A DNA stretch of 64,000 bases from Solibacillus isronensis (GTDB lineage: Bacteria; Bacillota; Bacilli; Bacillales_A; Planococcaceae), in assembly GCF_023715405.1 (NCBI RefSeq), contig NZ_JAMBOC010000001.1, positions 372,001-436,000 of the forward strand, read 5' to 3'. The notes under the pieces are model-generated. The model was not told the origin of the DNA. It saw nothing but the letters and a program-made list of their open reading frames with translations, and ran no database searches. The position numbers were made by a program, and so were the translations under genes. Every line of letters begins with the position of its first letter. Within the stretch, counting starts at the first letter, position 1. Shown here one piece after another: positions 28,416-38,155 of the stretch.

Positions 28416-28668
28416 TAGAGTCCCTCCAATGCTGTCATTTCATTCATCTTACTAAATTGTGATGAAAGATTCGCACCGATTTTGAAACAGATTGTGAAAG
28501 AATTGTAACAGTTCGTTAATCAGTTGAATAAAGATATTCTTTTCCGAAATTGTTTGCATTGTCTGTACATGAATAACGTTCGCAACTCTGGGTATGATTA
28601 GAAATAGATACGAATCGCTTGGCGCTGAAAAGTCCATCATCTAAATAATCGAAAGTGAGTGATTTTTA

Positions 28669-28797
28669 ATGCGGATTAATGATGAATTGCTAGACAAACT
28701 TGGAATTTACTTTGTTTATCATGAAGTGTATAACAAATATGGCATTACTTTTGAAAGCTTTGTTGATCGTTGGACAAGAGGAATTCTGGAAATATAA
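28669..28797 (+). CDS. Possible 42-residue small protein
   Basis: An ATG at 28669 opens a 42-codon frame encoding an aromatic-rich peptide (KLGIYFVYHEVYNKYGITFESFVDRW) that ends LEI. The upstream GAAAGTGAG is a moderate ribosome binding site and a terminator-like hairpin follows at 28849. The compact, ordered-looking composition and the flanking signals favour a real gene, but I know no family. The 250-base divergent region before it, 28416-28668, has a TATGAT at 28593-28598 and no other gene. Confidence 0.5.
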   Translation: MRINDELLDKLGIYFVYHEVYNKYGITFESFVDRWTRGILEI

Positions 28798-28848
28798 TTT
28801 TGCGTGAGTAAGAAGTATTAATAGAACATAAATTCATTTCACAAGAAA

Positions 28849-28888
28849 AAAAGATGCGACCTAGTGGGAGGACGTGTCTTTTTTTTCT
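28849..28888 (+). terminator. Probable terminator before the DmpA-type gene
   Basis: AAAGATGCG / CGTGTCTTT with two G-U pairs and a second small GC stem in the loop, followed by eight T residues. Confidence 0.65.
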
Positions 28889-28955
28889 ATTTTCTTTTTG
28901 GAAAAAGTTGTTTACGATGAAACTAACTACATAAATGACTAAAGGAGAACAGACA

Positions 28956-30002
28956 ATGAAAGTACGTGAATTGGGTATAACGATTGGACAATTGCCTCCA
29001 GGTGATAAAAACTGCATTACCGATATTGAAGGTGTAAGTGTCGGGCATGTGACATTGGATTATCCGTTAAATGATTCAGGTGATGTTGCCTGTACCGGAG
29101 TAACGGCTATTTTACCTCACCAAGGAAATCTTTTCCGGGAAAAGATGACAGCAGCCAGCTATGTATTAAACGGATTCGGAAAAACAACCGGTCTCGTTCA
29201 AGTGGACGAACTTGGTGTAATCGAGTCGCCTATTATGCTAACTAATACATTTGGGGTACCTAATGTATCACAAGGGACACTCCAGTATTTACTTGAACAG
29301 AACGAAGAGATAGGAATTTCGACTGGTACCGTTAATATCGTTGTCGGAGAATGTAATGATAGCCATTTAAACTCCATCCGTCATTTTCCGGTAAAACCTG
29401 AACATGCAATTGAAGCAATACAGCAAGCTAAAACAGATGTTATAGAAGAGGGAGCGGTCGGAGCAGGAAAAGGTATGGTTTGCTTCGGCTATAAAGGAGG
29501 AATTGGCAGCTCTTCACGCATTGTTGAAGATAAAGCTGGTCAAAAATATACTGTCGGATGCCTTGTATTGAGCAACTTTGGGAAGGCGAGCGAATTTTTA
29601 ACAGACCGGTATAACGTTACGGCTGCCAACGGTGAATCGACAATTAGCCCTACAGACGGCTCTATTATTATTGTAATGGCGACAGATGCCCCATTAAGCA
29701 GCCGCCAGCTGAAACGAGTTATAAAACGTTGCGGAATAGGGTTAGGGAGAACAGGCAGCCATTATTCCCATGGAAGCGGAGATATTGTCATCGGTTTCAC
29801 AACAGCTCGTACAATACAACATCAATTCGATGGAGAACTCGAAAGTCGCCGGCAGATTAGAGAAGATCATGACGTCATGAACTCATTATTTATGGCAGCT
29901 GCCGAAGCGACAGAAGAAGCAATACTGAATTCTTTGTCTCAAGCTACAACTACAACGGGAAGAAATAATCACAAAGTCCAAAGTTATAATTTTGTCGAAT
30001 AA
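28956..30002 (+). CDS. P1 (DmpA) family aminopeptidase
   Basis: A 348-residue member of the S58/P1 peptidases, related to the L-aminopeptidase D-Ala-esterase/amidase DmpA and to beta-aminopeptidases. These are N-terminal-nucleophile-like enzymes activated by self-cleavage. The family start TDIEGVSVGHVTL, EGAVGAGKGMVCFGYKGGIGSSSR and the DGSIIIVMATDAPLS motif are present; cleavage is expected between Gly235 and Ser236, making Ser236 the nucleophile. ATG 28956 is preferred, with AAAGGAG upstream. A strong terminator separates it from the adjacent dpp-ykf operon, but the shared theme of peptide breakdown is suggestive. Confidence 0.88.
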   Translation: MKVRELGITIGQLPPGDKNCITDIEGVSVGHVTLDYPLNDSGDVACTGVTAILPHQGNLFREKMTAASYVLNGFGKTTGLVQVDELGVIESPIMLTNTFGVPNVSQGTLQYLLEQNEEIGISTGTVNIVVGECNDSHLNSIRHFPVKPEHAIEAIQQAKTDVIEEGAVGAGKGMVCFGYKGGIGSSSRIVEDKAGQKYTVGCLVLSNFGKASEFLTDRYNVTAANGESTISPTDGSIIIVMATDAPLSSRQLKRVIKRCGIGLGRTGSHYSHGSGDIVIGFTTARTIQHQFDGELESRRQIREDHDVMNSLFMAAAEATEEAILNSLSQATTTTGRNNHKVQSYNFVE

Positions 30003-30029
30003 TGTATCTTTTCGTTAGGAGGTTTATTG

Positions 30030-30068
30030 AGTCTTTTGCATAACAATTATGTAGAAGGCTTTTTTCTT
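30030..30068 (+). terminator. Strong rho-independent terminator after the DmpA-type gene
   Basis: A 14-bp stem AGTCTTTTGCATAA / TTATGTAGAAGGCT (some G-U pairs) with a 3-base loop, followed by six T residues. Confidence 0.92.
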
Positions 30069-30309
30069 ATGAAAATATAATATCTATTGGGATAATATGC
30101 TTTAAATCTTTTTAAAATAATGCTATTTATCAAAGGTTTTAGCGCTTTATAATTTTATTATTTTATTTAGAAAACTATTAGAAAAAACTTCCACAATCGA
30201 AATAAGTATGGTATTTTATAGATTATAAATAAAAGACTGAAAAATCTAAATCTTCGAAAATGTTATTCTGGACTGATGAATAAATATAAATGAAAGGAGA
30301 ATCGTATAA
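30069..30309 (+). other. AT-rich leader upstream of the dpp-ykf operon
   Basis: This is the rest of a 307-base gene-free stretch. It is very AT-rich. A possible extended -10 (TGT-TATTCT at 30261-30269) lies 40 bases before dppA. AATCTTCGAAAATG (30249-30262) resembles two half-sites of the CodY box AATTTTCWGAAAATT but lacks the centre base, so it is only a weak candidate. The dppA ribosome binding site AAAGGAG is at the end. Nothing else is seen. Confidence 0.35.
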
Positions 30310-31104
30310 ATGAAAGTATATATAAGTGCGGATATCGAGGGAATAACGGGCACAACGGTATGGAGTGAAACCGAACTGAGTGCTCCGGATTACGCCCAGT
30401 TTCAAAAACAAATGACAAAAGAAGTGCTTGCCGCAATTGAAGGAGCATTTGCAGGTGGTGCTACTGAAATTTTACTGAAAGATGCACATGATTCCGGCCG
30501 AAATATTCTTATTGAAAACCTGCCGGAGAATGTAAAAATCATTCGTGGCTGGACGCAAGAGCCGATGTGCATGGTTGCGGGATTGGATAGCAGTTTTGAC
30601 CGGGCGATTTTTATTGGCTATCACAGTGAGGGCGGCAGTGAGAAGAACCCGCTTGCACATACACTAAGCTTATTGGCTGATGTCAAAATAAACGGGGAAT
30701 ATGCTAGTGAATTTTTAATAAATACATATGCAGCAGCACTCCATGATGTACCGGTTGCTTTTGTCAGCGGAGATCAGGCATTGACAGAACATATTGCCCG
30801 TTACAATGACCAAATCGTCACATTCGCGACAAAAGAGGGAATCGGTCATGCAACAATTAATGTAAGTCCGCAAACGACATTAAAACAGACAAAATATCTT
30901 GTAGAACAGGCAATGAAGATTGAACGTACAAAGCTTCAAATTGAATTGCCGAAACACTTTACGGTAGAAATTATTTACAAGGATCATATTAAAGCATACC
31001 GGAATTCGTTTTATCCAGGCGCGGCATTTAAACCGCATAATACGGTCCAGTTCGAAACGACCGATTATTTTGAAGTGTTGAGACTGTTACAATTTTTAAC
31101 ATAA
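30310..31104 (+). CDS. dppA: Zinc-dependent D-aminopeptidase DppA (M55)
   Basis: DppA hydrolyses short peptides with N-terminal D-alanine, such as D-Ala-D-Ala, in the cytoplasm. The 264-residue protein has the zinc motif SADIEG (D8, E10), H60 in KDAHDSGRN, H105 in IGYHSEGG, the catalytic-loop His117 in LAHTLS and Glu134 in NGEYASEF, all matching B. subtilis DppA. It is the first gene of a ten-gene operon; ykfB begins 13 bases later. In B. subtilis dppA heads dppABCDE; here the epimerase gene has been moved in behind it. Confidence 0.94.
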   Translation: MKVYISADIEGITGTTVWSETELSAPDYAQFQKQMTKEVLAAIEGAFAGGATEILLKDAHDSGRNILIENLPENVKIIRGWTQEPMCMVAGLDSSFDRAIFIGYHSEGGSEKNPLAHTLSLLADVKINGEYASEFLINTYAAALHDVPVAFVSGDQALTEHIARYNDQIVTFATKEGIGHATINVSPQTTLKQTKYLVEQAMKIERTKLQIELPKHFTVEIIYKDHIKAYRNSFYPGAAFKPHNTVQFETTDYFEVLRLLQFLT

Positions 31105-31117
31105 AGCAGGTGAATTT

Positions 31118-32203
31118 ATGAAAATATCAAAGGTTGAGGTGGGGCTTGTCGAGGCACCTCTTATTACCCCGTTTAAAACAGCACTACGCACAGTACATAG
31201 TATAAGAAATATCGTCGTCTTTATTTATACCGACAACGGGCTAATCGGCATTGGTGAAGCTGCGCCGACCCATGTTATTACAGGTGAGACACTTTCATCA
31301 ATCCGCTATGCGATAGAAGAAGTCATTGCACCATCGATTATCGGAATTGAAATTGATGAAATTGCGCTGCTTTGTCAAAAGGTCGATGCGTGTCTCTACC
31401 AGAATACGAGTGCTAAAGCGGCGGTCGAAATTGCGCTTTATGATTTATGGGCGAAACAATACAATGCTCCCCTATATAAATTGCTAGGTGGCTACCGAAA
31501 GAACATAACGACGGACATCACTATTAGTGTGAATGGAACGGATGAAATGGTGAAAGACAGTTTAGCAGCTGTCAAACGGGGCTTTTCCATTTTAAAAGTG
31601 AAAGTCGGGAAAAATCCGGTGGAAGATGTGGAACGGGTTATGGCAATTCGAAAAGCAGTAGGGCCTGATATTACGTTAAGAGTAGATGCCAACCAAGGAT
31701 GGACAGCAAAAGAAGCTGTAAAAATCATTGGACAGCTTGAAGATAAAGGGGCAGATATCGAACTCGTTGAACAGCCTGTACACTACAGTGATGTGAAGGG
31801 CATGCAATATGTCACAAGCAATACGTATACAAATATTTTGGCGGACGAAAGTGTATTTTCTCCAAAGCAAGCGATCGAGGTCATTGAAAAGCGGGCCGCG
31901 GATTTAATAAATATTAAGCTGATGAAAACAGGGGGTATTTCAAAAGCACAACAAATTAACCACATTGCAGAGGCAAATGGTGTCGCTTGTATGATTGGCT
32001 GTATGCTTGAAACAAAAATTAGTGTCAGTGCAGCTGCACATTTTGCAGCGGCCAGCAAAAATGTCACAATGGTCGATTTAGATGGACCAAGTTTGTGCAG
32101 TGAAGATCCAATTGAAGGGGGGCCGATTTTCGAAGGGGAGAATATTCAGATGACCGATGCTCCCGGTATCGGGTTATTAATAGAGGCTTACTTAGCCAGA
32201 TAG
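31118..32203 (+). CDS. ykfB: L-Ala-D/L-Glu dipeptide epimerase YkfB
   Basis: This enolase-superfamily enzyme interconverts L-Ala-D-Glu and L-Ala-L-Glu so that murein dipeptides can be used by ordinary peptidases. The 361-residue protein has the KVKVG motif (K160, K162), the metal ligands D190 (RVDANQGW), E218 (VEQP) and D243 (LADES), and the second catalytic base K267 (INIKLMKTGG). These are the residues known in the B. subtilis enzyme, shifted by at most one. It lies 24 bases upstream of the binding-protein gene in the dpp-ykf operon. Confidence 0.93.
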   Translation: MKISKVEVGLVEAPLITPFKTALRTVHSIRNIVVFIYTDNGLIGIGEAAPTHVITGETLSSIRYAIEEVIAPSIIGIEIDEIALLCQKVDACLYQNTSAKAAVEIALYDLWAKQYNAPLYKLLGGYRKNITTDITISVNGTDEMVKDSLAAVKRGFSILKVKVGKNPVEDVERVMAIRKAVGPDITLRVDANQGWTAKEAVKIIGQLEDKGADIELVEQPVHYSDVKGMQYVTSNTYTNILADESVFSPKQAIEVIEKRAADLINIKLMKTGGISKAQQINHIAEANGVACMIGCMLETKISVSAAAHFAAASKNVTMVDLDGPSLCSEDPIEGGPIFEGENIQMTDAPGIGLLIEAYLAR

Positions 32204-32227
32204 AAAAGAGAAATGGGGGAAATGACT

Positions 32228-34036
32228 TTGAAAAAATCTTTGTTAGCGTTACTTTGTATGTTTGTACTTGTACTAGCAGCTTGTGGTGATTCATCGGATT
32301 CTGGTGAAACATCGGAATATCGAACAGTGTATTCCGGTGAAATTAAAACGCTGAACTATTTAAAAACAGCGGAAACAAATGAATTTGCATTATCAGCAAA
32401 TTTAGTAGAAGGATTAATAGAATATGACCAATACGGAGTAGTTAAGCCAGGATTAGCAGAAAGCTGGGAATCCAATGAAGATGCAACTGTATGGACATTC
32501 AAACTTCGCGATGATGTAAAGTGGGTAGACCATGAAGGTAAAGATGTAGAAAATGTTGTTGCACAGGACTTTGTAGATGGTTTGAATTATGTGCTTGATG
32601 CGAAAAACGAATCTTCGACAGCGTGGATTGCAACAGTCGTGAAAAACGGTGATGCCTTCTACAACGGCGAAGTAACGGATTTCTCGCAAGTAGGTATCAA
32701 AGCGATCGATGAAACAACACTTGAATATACATTGGAAGCACCGACGCCATACTTTTTATCGATGCTGAACTATGTATGTTTCTTCCCGGTAAATGGAGAG
32801 TTCTTAGCCGAAAAAGGCGATACGTTCGGAACAACTCGTGAGAATATTTTATATAATGGCGCATATATTTTAGATAAATTCGAACCTCAGAATGAGCGTG
32901 TACTTGTGAAAAACGACGCTTACTGGGATAAAGAAACAGTGAAAATCGATCGTATCCGCTATAAATACAATAAGGAAGCGGCAACAGTTGCACCTGAACT
33001 GTTCCTTCGCGATGAAATTGATGGGGCACTAATTCCGACATCCATTTTGGATGAATGGTTAAACAGTGACGACAAAAAAGATTTAGTACGCCAAAACACA
33101 AATAACTTCTACACATACTTCTATGCATTAAACTTTGATCCGCAATATGATGCAGAGTATGAGCCTGAAAACTGGAAAGTGGCAGTTAATAATAAAGATT
33201 TCCGTAAATCGCTTTATCATGCGCTTGATCGTGTATCCGCGATGTTAACAATTGAGCCTTACAATCCACAAGATTTATTGTCAAATACAATTACACCAAA
33301 GAACTTTGTGGATGTTGAAGGTGTAGATTACACAATGCTTGAACCATTAAAAGCAATTACAGAAACAGATTCATTTAACAAAGATTTAGCTCTTGAACAT
33401 AAAGAGGCGGCATTGGCTGCGTTAGCTGGTAAAGCAACATTCCCTGTAAAGGTATTATTACCTTACAACTCAGGTTCACCTGAATGGGCAAACCGTTCAC
33501 AAGTAGTGGAACAGCAGCTTGAAAACCTTTTAGGTGCAGATTACATCGATGTGGAACTATATGCAGGTCCTGCTACAGGATTCCTTGGTGAAGTACGTCG
33601 CCCTGGTAAGTTTTCGATGCTTGAAGCAAACTGGGGTCCGGACTTTGCTGACCCGTCAACGTATACAGATCCATTTTCAGAAGGCGGAACATATAACAAG
33701 CCGGAGATGGCAGAAGGTTATAACAGTGAATATAACAAGCTAGTCGAAGCTGCAAAAGCAGAAGTAGATCCGGCAGTACGTTATGAGCTGTTTGCAAAGG
33801 CAGAGGCATTTTTAATTGAGGAAGCATTTGTTATTCCGTACGCTGTAGGCGGCGGTGGTTATACTGCTTCAAAATTAAATCCATTTGAATCACAATATTC
33901 GCCATTTGGTGTTACATCCGAGAAGTTTAAAGGTCAGTCTATCCTAGAAAAGCCAATGAGTAATGAAGAATTCAAGTCTGCTAAAGAAGCATGGGAAAAA
34001 GAACGTGCGGAAGCATTAGCAAACACTTCTAATTAA
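32228..34036 (+). CDS. Peptide ABC transporter substrate-binding lipoprotein (family 5)
   Basis: A 602-residue family 5 solute-binding lipoprotein, serving the DppBCDF-like transporter downstream. The signal peptide ends in the lipobox LAACGD with Cys19; then comes the family stretch TLNYLKTAETNEFALSANLVEGL, GLAESWESNEDATVWTFKLRDDVKW and, late, EANWGPDFADPSTYTDPF. From operon context it likely captures oligopeptides or murein peptides; the sequence alone does not fix specificity. The TTG at 32228 is preferred because GGGGGA lies seven bases before it; ATG codons at 32213 and 32222 are alternatives. A hairpin in the gap after the gene probably reduces downstream expression. Confidence 0.9.
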   Translation: MKKSLLALLCMFVLVLAACGDSSDSGETSEYRTVYSGEIKTLNYLKTAETNEFALSANLVEGLIEYDQYGVVKPGLAESWESNEDATVWTFKLRDDVKWVDHEGKDVENVVAQDFVDGLNYVLDAKNESSTAWIATVVKNGDAFYNGEVTDFSQVGIKAIDETTLEYTLEAPTPYFLSMLNYVCFFPVNGEFLAEKGDTFGTTRENILYNGAYILDKFEPQNERVLVKNDAYWDKETVKIDRIRYKYNKEAATVAPELFLRDEIDGALIPTSILDEWLNSDDKKDLVRQNTNNFYTYFYALNFDPQYDAEYEPENWKVAVNNKDFRKSLYHALDRVSAMLTIEPYNPQDLLSNTITPKNFVDVEGVDYTMLEPLKAITETDSFNKDLALEHKEAALAALAGKATFPVKVLLPYNSGSPEWANRSQVVEQQLENLLGADYIDVELYAGPATGFLGEVRRPGKFSMLEANWGPDFADPSTYTDPFSEGGTYNKPEMAEGYNSEYNKLVEAAKAEVDPAVRYELFAKAEAFLIEEAFVIPYAVGGGGYTASKLNPFESQYSPFGVTSEKFKGQSILEKPMSNEEFKSAKEAWEKERAEALANTSN

Positions 34037-34065
34037 TACGTAGGCATTTTAAATGGAGGTAGATT

Positions 34066-34095
34066 AGGAGATGACAGGATGTTTCTGCATCTCCT
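34066..34095 (+). terminator. Intercistronic hairpin after the binding-protein gene
   Basis: AGGAGATG / CATCTCCT with a 14-base loop, followed by a weak T-rich stretch (TTCTGCTTTTAT). It probably acts as a partial terminator or mRNA 3'-stabiliser, giving more binding protein than permease. Confidence 0.6.
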
Positions 34096-34216
34096 TTCTG
34101 CTTTTATATACTTCATTCGGATGATGTTACGGATTCATTAAAAGAGTAATTGGCGCAAGCGACAAACAAGACACCGGACGTCATTACGCCGAGGAATTAC
34201 TGAGGAGGGAACGTGT

Positions 34217-35161
34217 TTGTTAAAGTATATTGCGAAACGATTCGCGCAATCCATATTGACGTTATTTATCATTGTGACAATAGTTTTCTCCCTGTTACGA
34301 TTAATGCCTGATGAAGGCTATTTAGGCGCGGCAGCAGAAAAAATGTCGCCAGAACAACAGGAAATCTATTTAACAAATCTTGGCTTACGGGATCCGTTAT
34401 TAGTCCAACTAAAAAACTTCTACATTGACCTTATTCAAGGCGACTTAGGAAAATCGATTACATACCGTACAGATGTACCAGTACTTGACATTATTCAAGA
34501 TAAAATGATGTATTCCATATTGTTCGGATTAGGGGCTGTAGCACTCTCATTACTAGTTGGTGTACCGTTGGGCATTTTAATGGCGCAGTTTAAAGGACGC
34601 TGGCTCGACAGGCTTGGCACAGGCTATATCGTTATTGTAGTAGCGGTACCGGCGATGGTTTATTTCCTCATGATTCAGATGTATATTTCGGAATGGCTCA
34701 ATTTGCCGATGCTGTTTGATGAATACAATCCCCGGAGTTTTATTTTACCGTTAATCTGTTTGGCACTTGGTCCGATTGCTTCATATGCAATGTGGATGCG
34801 ACGCTATATGGTGGATGAGCTGAACAAGGATTATATTAAGCTGGCACGTGCAAAAGGTGTGACAGAGCGTACGATTATGTTCCGCCATGTGATGAGAAAC
34901 GCCTTCATACCCATGGCTCAATATTTACCGGCAACAATTTTATTTACGATTACCGGTTCGATTTACATTGAATCATTATTTTCGATTCCAGGTATGGGTG
35001 GGTTGCTCGTAGATGCGATTCAGCGCCAGGATAACAATGTCGTACAAGGTTTAGTGCTTGTATTTTCTTCACTAGGGATCATTGGGTTAATCTTAGGGGA
35101 CTTACTGATGGCAATTGTTGACCCTCGAATTAAACTAGGGAAAGGGGACAGTGTACGCTAA
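34217..35161 (+). CDS. dppB: Peptide ABC transporter permease, DppB type
   Basis: A 314-residue membrane permease with the first transmembrane segment near residues 9-29 (QSILTLFIIVTIVFSLLRL) and the family loop DPLLVQLKNFYIDLIQGDLGKS. The EAA-like coupling motif YIKLARAKGVTERTIMFRHVMRNAFIP (near 210-240) contacts the ATPases. It pairs with the DppC-like subunit whose gene overlaps by one base (TAATG). The start is TTG 34217 behind GAGGAGGGA. Confidence 0.92.
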   Translation: MLKYIAKRFAQSILTLFIIVTIVFSLLRLMPDEGYLGAAAEKMSPEQQEIYLTNLGLRDPLLVQLKNFYIDLIQGDLGKSITYRTDVPVLDIIQDKMMYSILFGLGAVALSLLVGVPLGILMAQFKGRWLDRLGTGYIVIVVAVPAMVYFLMIQMYISEWLNLPMLFDEYNPRSFILPLICLALGPIASYAMWMRRYMVDELNKDYIKLARAKGVTERTIMFRHVMRNAFIPMAQYLPATILFTITGSIYIESLFSIPGMGGLLVDAIQRQDNNVVQGLVLVFSSLGIIGLILGDLLMAIVDPRIKLGKGDSVR

Positions 35162-36147
35162 TGGGAATTTTCACGAAAGAGATTCAGAATATTTCGGAAA
35201 AATCAACAGAACAGCTGCATGATCATATGTTTGACTTTGCCGCTGTCGATGATGCAAAAGCGGAAGAAACAGCTTATTCCAATTACTCTTATTGGCGTTC
35301 GACCTTCCGCTCCTTTAGTAAAAATAAAATTGCAGTATTTTTGCTTGTCTTTGTCATCGTATTGATGGCATTTACATTTGTCCAACCTTATTTACCAGAT
35401 CAGAAATCGCCGACTCAGATTTATTTAAATCCGGATACAGGAATGCAGGACCGGAATGTTGCTCCAAATGATGAATATATTTTTGGGACAAACTCAATCG
35501 GTCAGGATTTATGGTCCCGAATTTGGGAAGGGACAAGAACTTCTTTATTTATCGGTTTTGCAGTAGCGATTATCGAAGTTCTGATCGGCTTTACAGTTGG
35601 GGCTTTGTGGGGCTATTCGAGAAAGCTCGAGGTACCGATCACCCAGCTATACAATATCGTGGATAATATTCCGACAACGATTGTGCTGATTTTAATGGCA
35701 TATATTTTACGGCCTGGCATATCGACGATCATTATTGCCATGTGTATAACCGGCTGGGTTGAAATGGCGCGCTTCCTGCGAAATCAGATCGTCATACTGC
35801 GCGACCGTGAGTACAATCTGGCATCGAAAACATTAGGAACACCCGGCTACAAAATCATCTTGAAAAACCTGCTCCCATACTTAATTTCGGTCATTATGCT
35901 GCGAATGAGTTTAGCAGTGCCGGCAGCAATTGGTGCGGAAGTATTTTTAACATATATCGGTCTTGGATTACCGGTTAGTGAGCCATCATTAGGAAACTTG
36001 ATCAATGAAGGACGGGTACTGATGATGTCACCGGATTTACGTTATCAGCTTATTTTCCCAAGTATCGTGCTGAGTGTCATTACGATTGCCTTTTATATTA
36101 TCGGGAATGCATTTGCAGATGCGGCAGATCCGAAAAATCATGTTTAA
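35161..36147 (+). CDS. dppC: Peptide ABC transporter permease, DppC type
   Basis: A 328-residue permease with an N-terminal cytoplasmic extension (about 55 residues), the OppC_N segment SFSKNKIAVFLLVFVIVLMAF, FGTNSIGQDLWSRIWEGTRTSL and the EAA motif YNLASKTLGTPGYKIILKNLLPYL. Together with DppB it forms the channel. Its ATG overlaps the dppB stop by one base, so expression is coupled. The ATPase genes follow 15 bases downstream. Confidence 0.92.
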   Translation: MGIFTKEIQNISEKSTEQLHDHMFDFAAVDDAKAEETAYSNYSYWRSTFRSFSKNKIAVFLLVFVIVLMAFTFVQPYLPDQKSPTQIYLNPDTGMQDRNVAPNDEYIFGTNSIGQDLWSRIWEGTRTSLFIGFAVAIIEVLIGFTVGALWGYSRKLEVPITQLYNIVDNIPTTIVLILMAYILRPGISTIIIAMCITGWVEMARFLRNQIVILRDREYNLASKTLGTPGYKIILKNLLPYLISVIMLRMSLAVPAAIGAEVFLTYIGLGLPVSEPSLGNLINEGRVLMMSPDLRYQLIFPSIVLSVITIAFYIIGNAFADAADPKNHV

Positions 36148-36162
36148 AGAGGGGGGCGTTAT

Positions 36163-37209
36163 ATGGAACAGGAAAAAATATTATCCATCGAAAATCTAGT
36201 CATAAAATTTAAACTGCGTGGACAAACATTGACGGCTATCCGTGATATTTCGCTCGATTTATATAAAGGGGAAAGTCTTGCAATCGTTGGAGAATCTGGT
36301 TCAGGGAAATCAGTGTTAGTAAAATCAATCATGGGTCTGCTTGATAAAAACGGCTATATTGCGGATGGACAAATCCACTTTGACGGTCATGATTTATCGA
36401 AATTTAAAACAGAGGCAGATTGGCTGAAAGTTCGCGGCAAAAAAATCGCCATGGTTACACAAGACCCGATGACATCGCTTAATCCGCTGAAAACAATCGG
36501 AAAGCAGATTGAAGAAAGTGTCGTGCTGCACCAAGGTTTGAAGGGCAATGATGCGTATGAAAAAACATTGCAGCTGCTGCGCGATGTTGGAATTCATGAT
36601 GTTGCGCGCCGCTATAAGCAATACCCGCATGAATTTTCCGGGGGGATGCGTCAGCGAATCGTGATCGCGATTGCTGTTGCCTGCAATCCGCAAATCCTAA
36701 TATGTGATGAGCCGACAACAGCACTTGATGTAACGATACAAGCACAAATATTGCAGCTGTTAACCAATTTACAGGAGAAATATTTGCTGTCGACAATTTA
36801 TATTACCCATGATTTAGGAGTCGTTGCAAAAGTCGCGGACAGAATTGCGGTTATGTATGCAGGGGATATTATTGAAGTTGGACAAACCGAGGAAGTATTT
36901 TTCGACGCGAAACATCCGTATACATGGGCATTGATTTCATCACTCCCTCAATTAGGAAATAAGGGCGAGGAATTATATTCAATCAAAGGAACACCGCCGA
37001 ATTTGTTTAAAGAAATAAAAGGGGATGCGTTTGCACCTAGGAATCAATATGCATTGAAAATCGACTTTGTTGAACGTCCGCCTTTTTTCAAAGTGACCGA
37101 TACCCATTATGCACGCACGTGGCTGCTTGATCCAAAGGCACCGAAAGTAGAGCCGCCTGAAGTGTTGCAAGCCTTTTTCGCAGAAGGGAGACAATATGCA
37201 AATGACTAA
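36163..37209 (+). CDS. dppD: Peptide ABC transporter ATP-binding protein, DppD type
   Basis: A 348-residue ABC ATPase with Walker [10 protein letters not shown]-loop [15 protein letters not shown], signature FSGGMRQR, Walker [13 protein letters not shown] and the switch His in ITHDLG. The C-terminal oligopeptide/dipeptide transporter extension ([24 protein letters not shown]) is present, but the cysteine-rich Fe-S motif of some relatives is not. It overlaps the second ATPase gene by 14 bases. Confidence 0.93.
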   Translation: MEQEKILSIENLVIKFKLRGQTLTAIRDISLDLYKGESLAIVGESGSGKSVLVKSIMGLLDKNGYIADGQIHFDGHDLSKFKTEADWLKVRGKKIAMVTQDPMTSLNPLKTIGKQIEESVVLHQGLKGNDAYEKTLQLLRDVGIHDVARRYKQYPHEFSGGMRQRIVIAIAVACNPQILICDEPTTALDVTIQAQILQLLTNLQEKYLLSTIYITHDLGVVAKVADRIAVMYAGDIIEVGQTEEVFFDAKHPYTWALISSLPQLGNKGEELYSIKGTPPNLFKEIKGDAFAPRNQYALKIDFVERPPFFKVTDTHYARTWLLDPKAPKVEPPEVLQAFFAEGRQYAND

Positions 37210-38152
37210 AATTAATAAAGAAAAACTGATTGAAGTGAAAAATATTGATATCGTTTTTGGACAAGGTAAAAAACAGTTCAAAGCGGTAGATAACGTGAGC
37301 TTCGATATATATAAAGGTGAAACATTCGGGCTTGTAGGGGAATCCGGTTCCGGGAAAACGACAATCGGCCGTGCGATTATGCGTATTAACCCGATAACAA
37401 ACGGAGAAATTCTATTCCATGGAAAACCGATTAATGGCCGTATTTCCAGTGCATGGGACCGTGAGATTACACAAAAGATTCAAATGATTTTCCAGGACCC
37501 GGGCGCATCTTTGAATGAACGGGCAAAGGTTGACTATATTGTTTCGGAAGGCCTGATCAATAATAAAAGGTACAGCAATGAACAGGAGCGGATCGATAAA
37601 GTAAAAAAAGCATTACTGGAAGTCGGGCTGCTGCCGGAATTTGCTTCACGTTTCCCGCATGAATTTTCAGGCGGGCAGCGTCAACGGATCGGCATTGCCA
37701 GAGCGCTAGTCATGGAACCGGAATTTATCGTAGCGGATGAACCAATCTCTGCACTGGACGTTTCGATTCGAGCTCAAGTCTTGAACTTATTGTCCAGCTT
37801 ACAGGAACATCGTGAGTTAACGTATTTATTTATCGCCCATGACTTGTCGATTGTCCGCTTTATTACAGATCGGACGGCGGTCATTTATAAGGGGAAAATC
37901 GTTGAACTGGGTGAAACGGAAAAGCTGTTCAACAATCCGCTGCATCCTTACACGAAAGCATTACTGGCAGCCGTTCCAGAACCGAACCCGCTAAAAGAGC
38001 GCAGAAAAAAGCTGCAAGTGTACGATCCAACTGTTCATCAGTATGAAATGGATCCACCTGAATTTGTTGAAATTGAAGAAGGACATTTCGTATTGGCCAA
38101 TCAAGAAGAGCAGGCACAGTATCGGACGGTGCTTGCCGGAAGTGGAGTGTAG
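37196..38152 (+). CDS. ykfD: Peptide ABC transporter ATP-binding protein, DppF/YkfD type
   Basis: A 318-residue second ATPase of the peptide transporter. It has Walker [11 protein letters not shown]-loop [21 protein letters not shown], signature [15 protein letters not shown], Walker [13 protein letters not shown] and IAHDLS. The C-terminal extension [20 protein letters not shown] is typical of OppF/DppF. In B. subtilis the equivalent gene ykfD lies with ykfABC downstream of dpp. ATG 37196 is used; ATG 37202 is possible. ykfA starts four bases after its stop. Confidence 0.92.
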   Translation: MQMTKINKEKLIEVKNIDIVFGQGKKQFKAVDNVSFDIYKGETFGLVGESGSGKTTIGRAIMRINPITNGEILFHGKPINGRISSAWDREITQKIQMIFQDPGASLNERAKVDYIVSEGLINNKRYSNEQERIDKVKKALLEVGLLPEFASRFPHEFSGGQRQRIGIARALVMEPEFIVADEPISALDVSIRAQVLNLLSSLQEHRELTYLFIAHDLSIVRFITDRTAVIYKGKIVELGETEKLFNNPLHPYTKALLAAVPEPNPLKERRKKLQVYDPTVHQYEMDPPEFVEIEEGHFVLANQEEQAQYRTVLAGSGV

Positions 38153-38155
38153 TCG

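Noticed and set aside
28452-28640. 62-codon minus-strand frame between the lipoprotein and the small ORF
   Set aside because: It has no ribosome binding site, low-quality hydrophobic composition and lies in the divergent promoter region; looks like chance.
30249-30262. CodY box before dppA
   Set aside because: Two half-sites are present but the spacing is one base short of the CodY consensus, and other placements have five or more mismatches. Not claimed, only mentioned.
34071-34124. A 17-codon frame starting at the ATG after GGAG, in the gap before dppB
   Set aside because: It lies entirely in the intercistronic hairpin and has poor ribosome binding site spacing; the peptide has no family resemblance. 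Treated as part of the hairpin.
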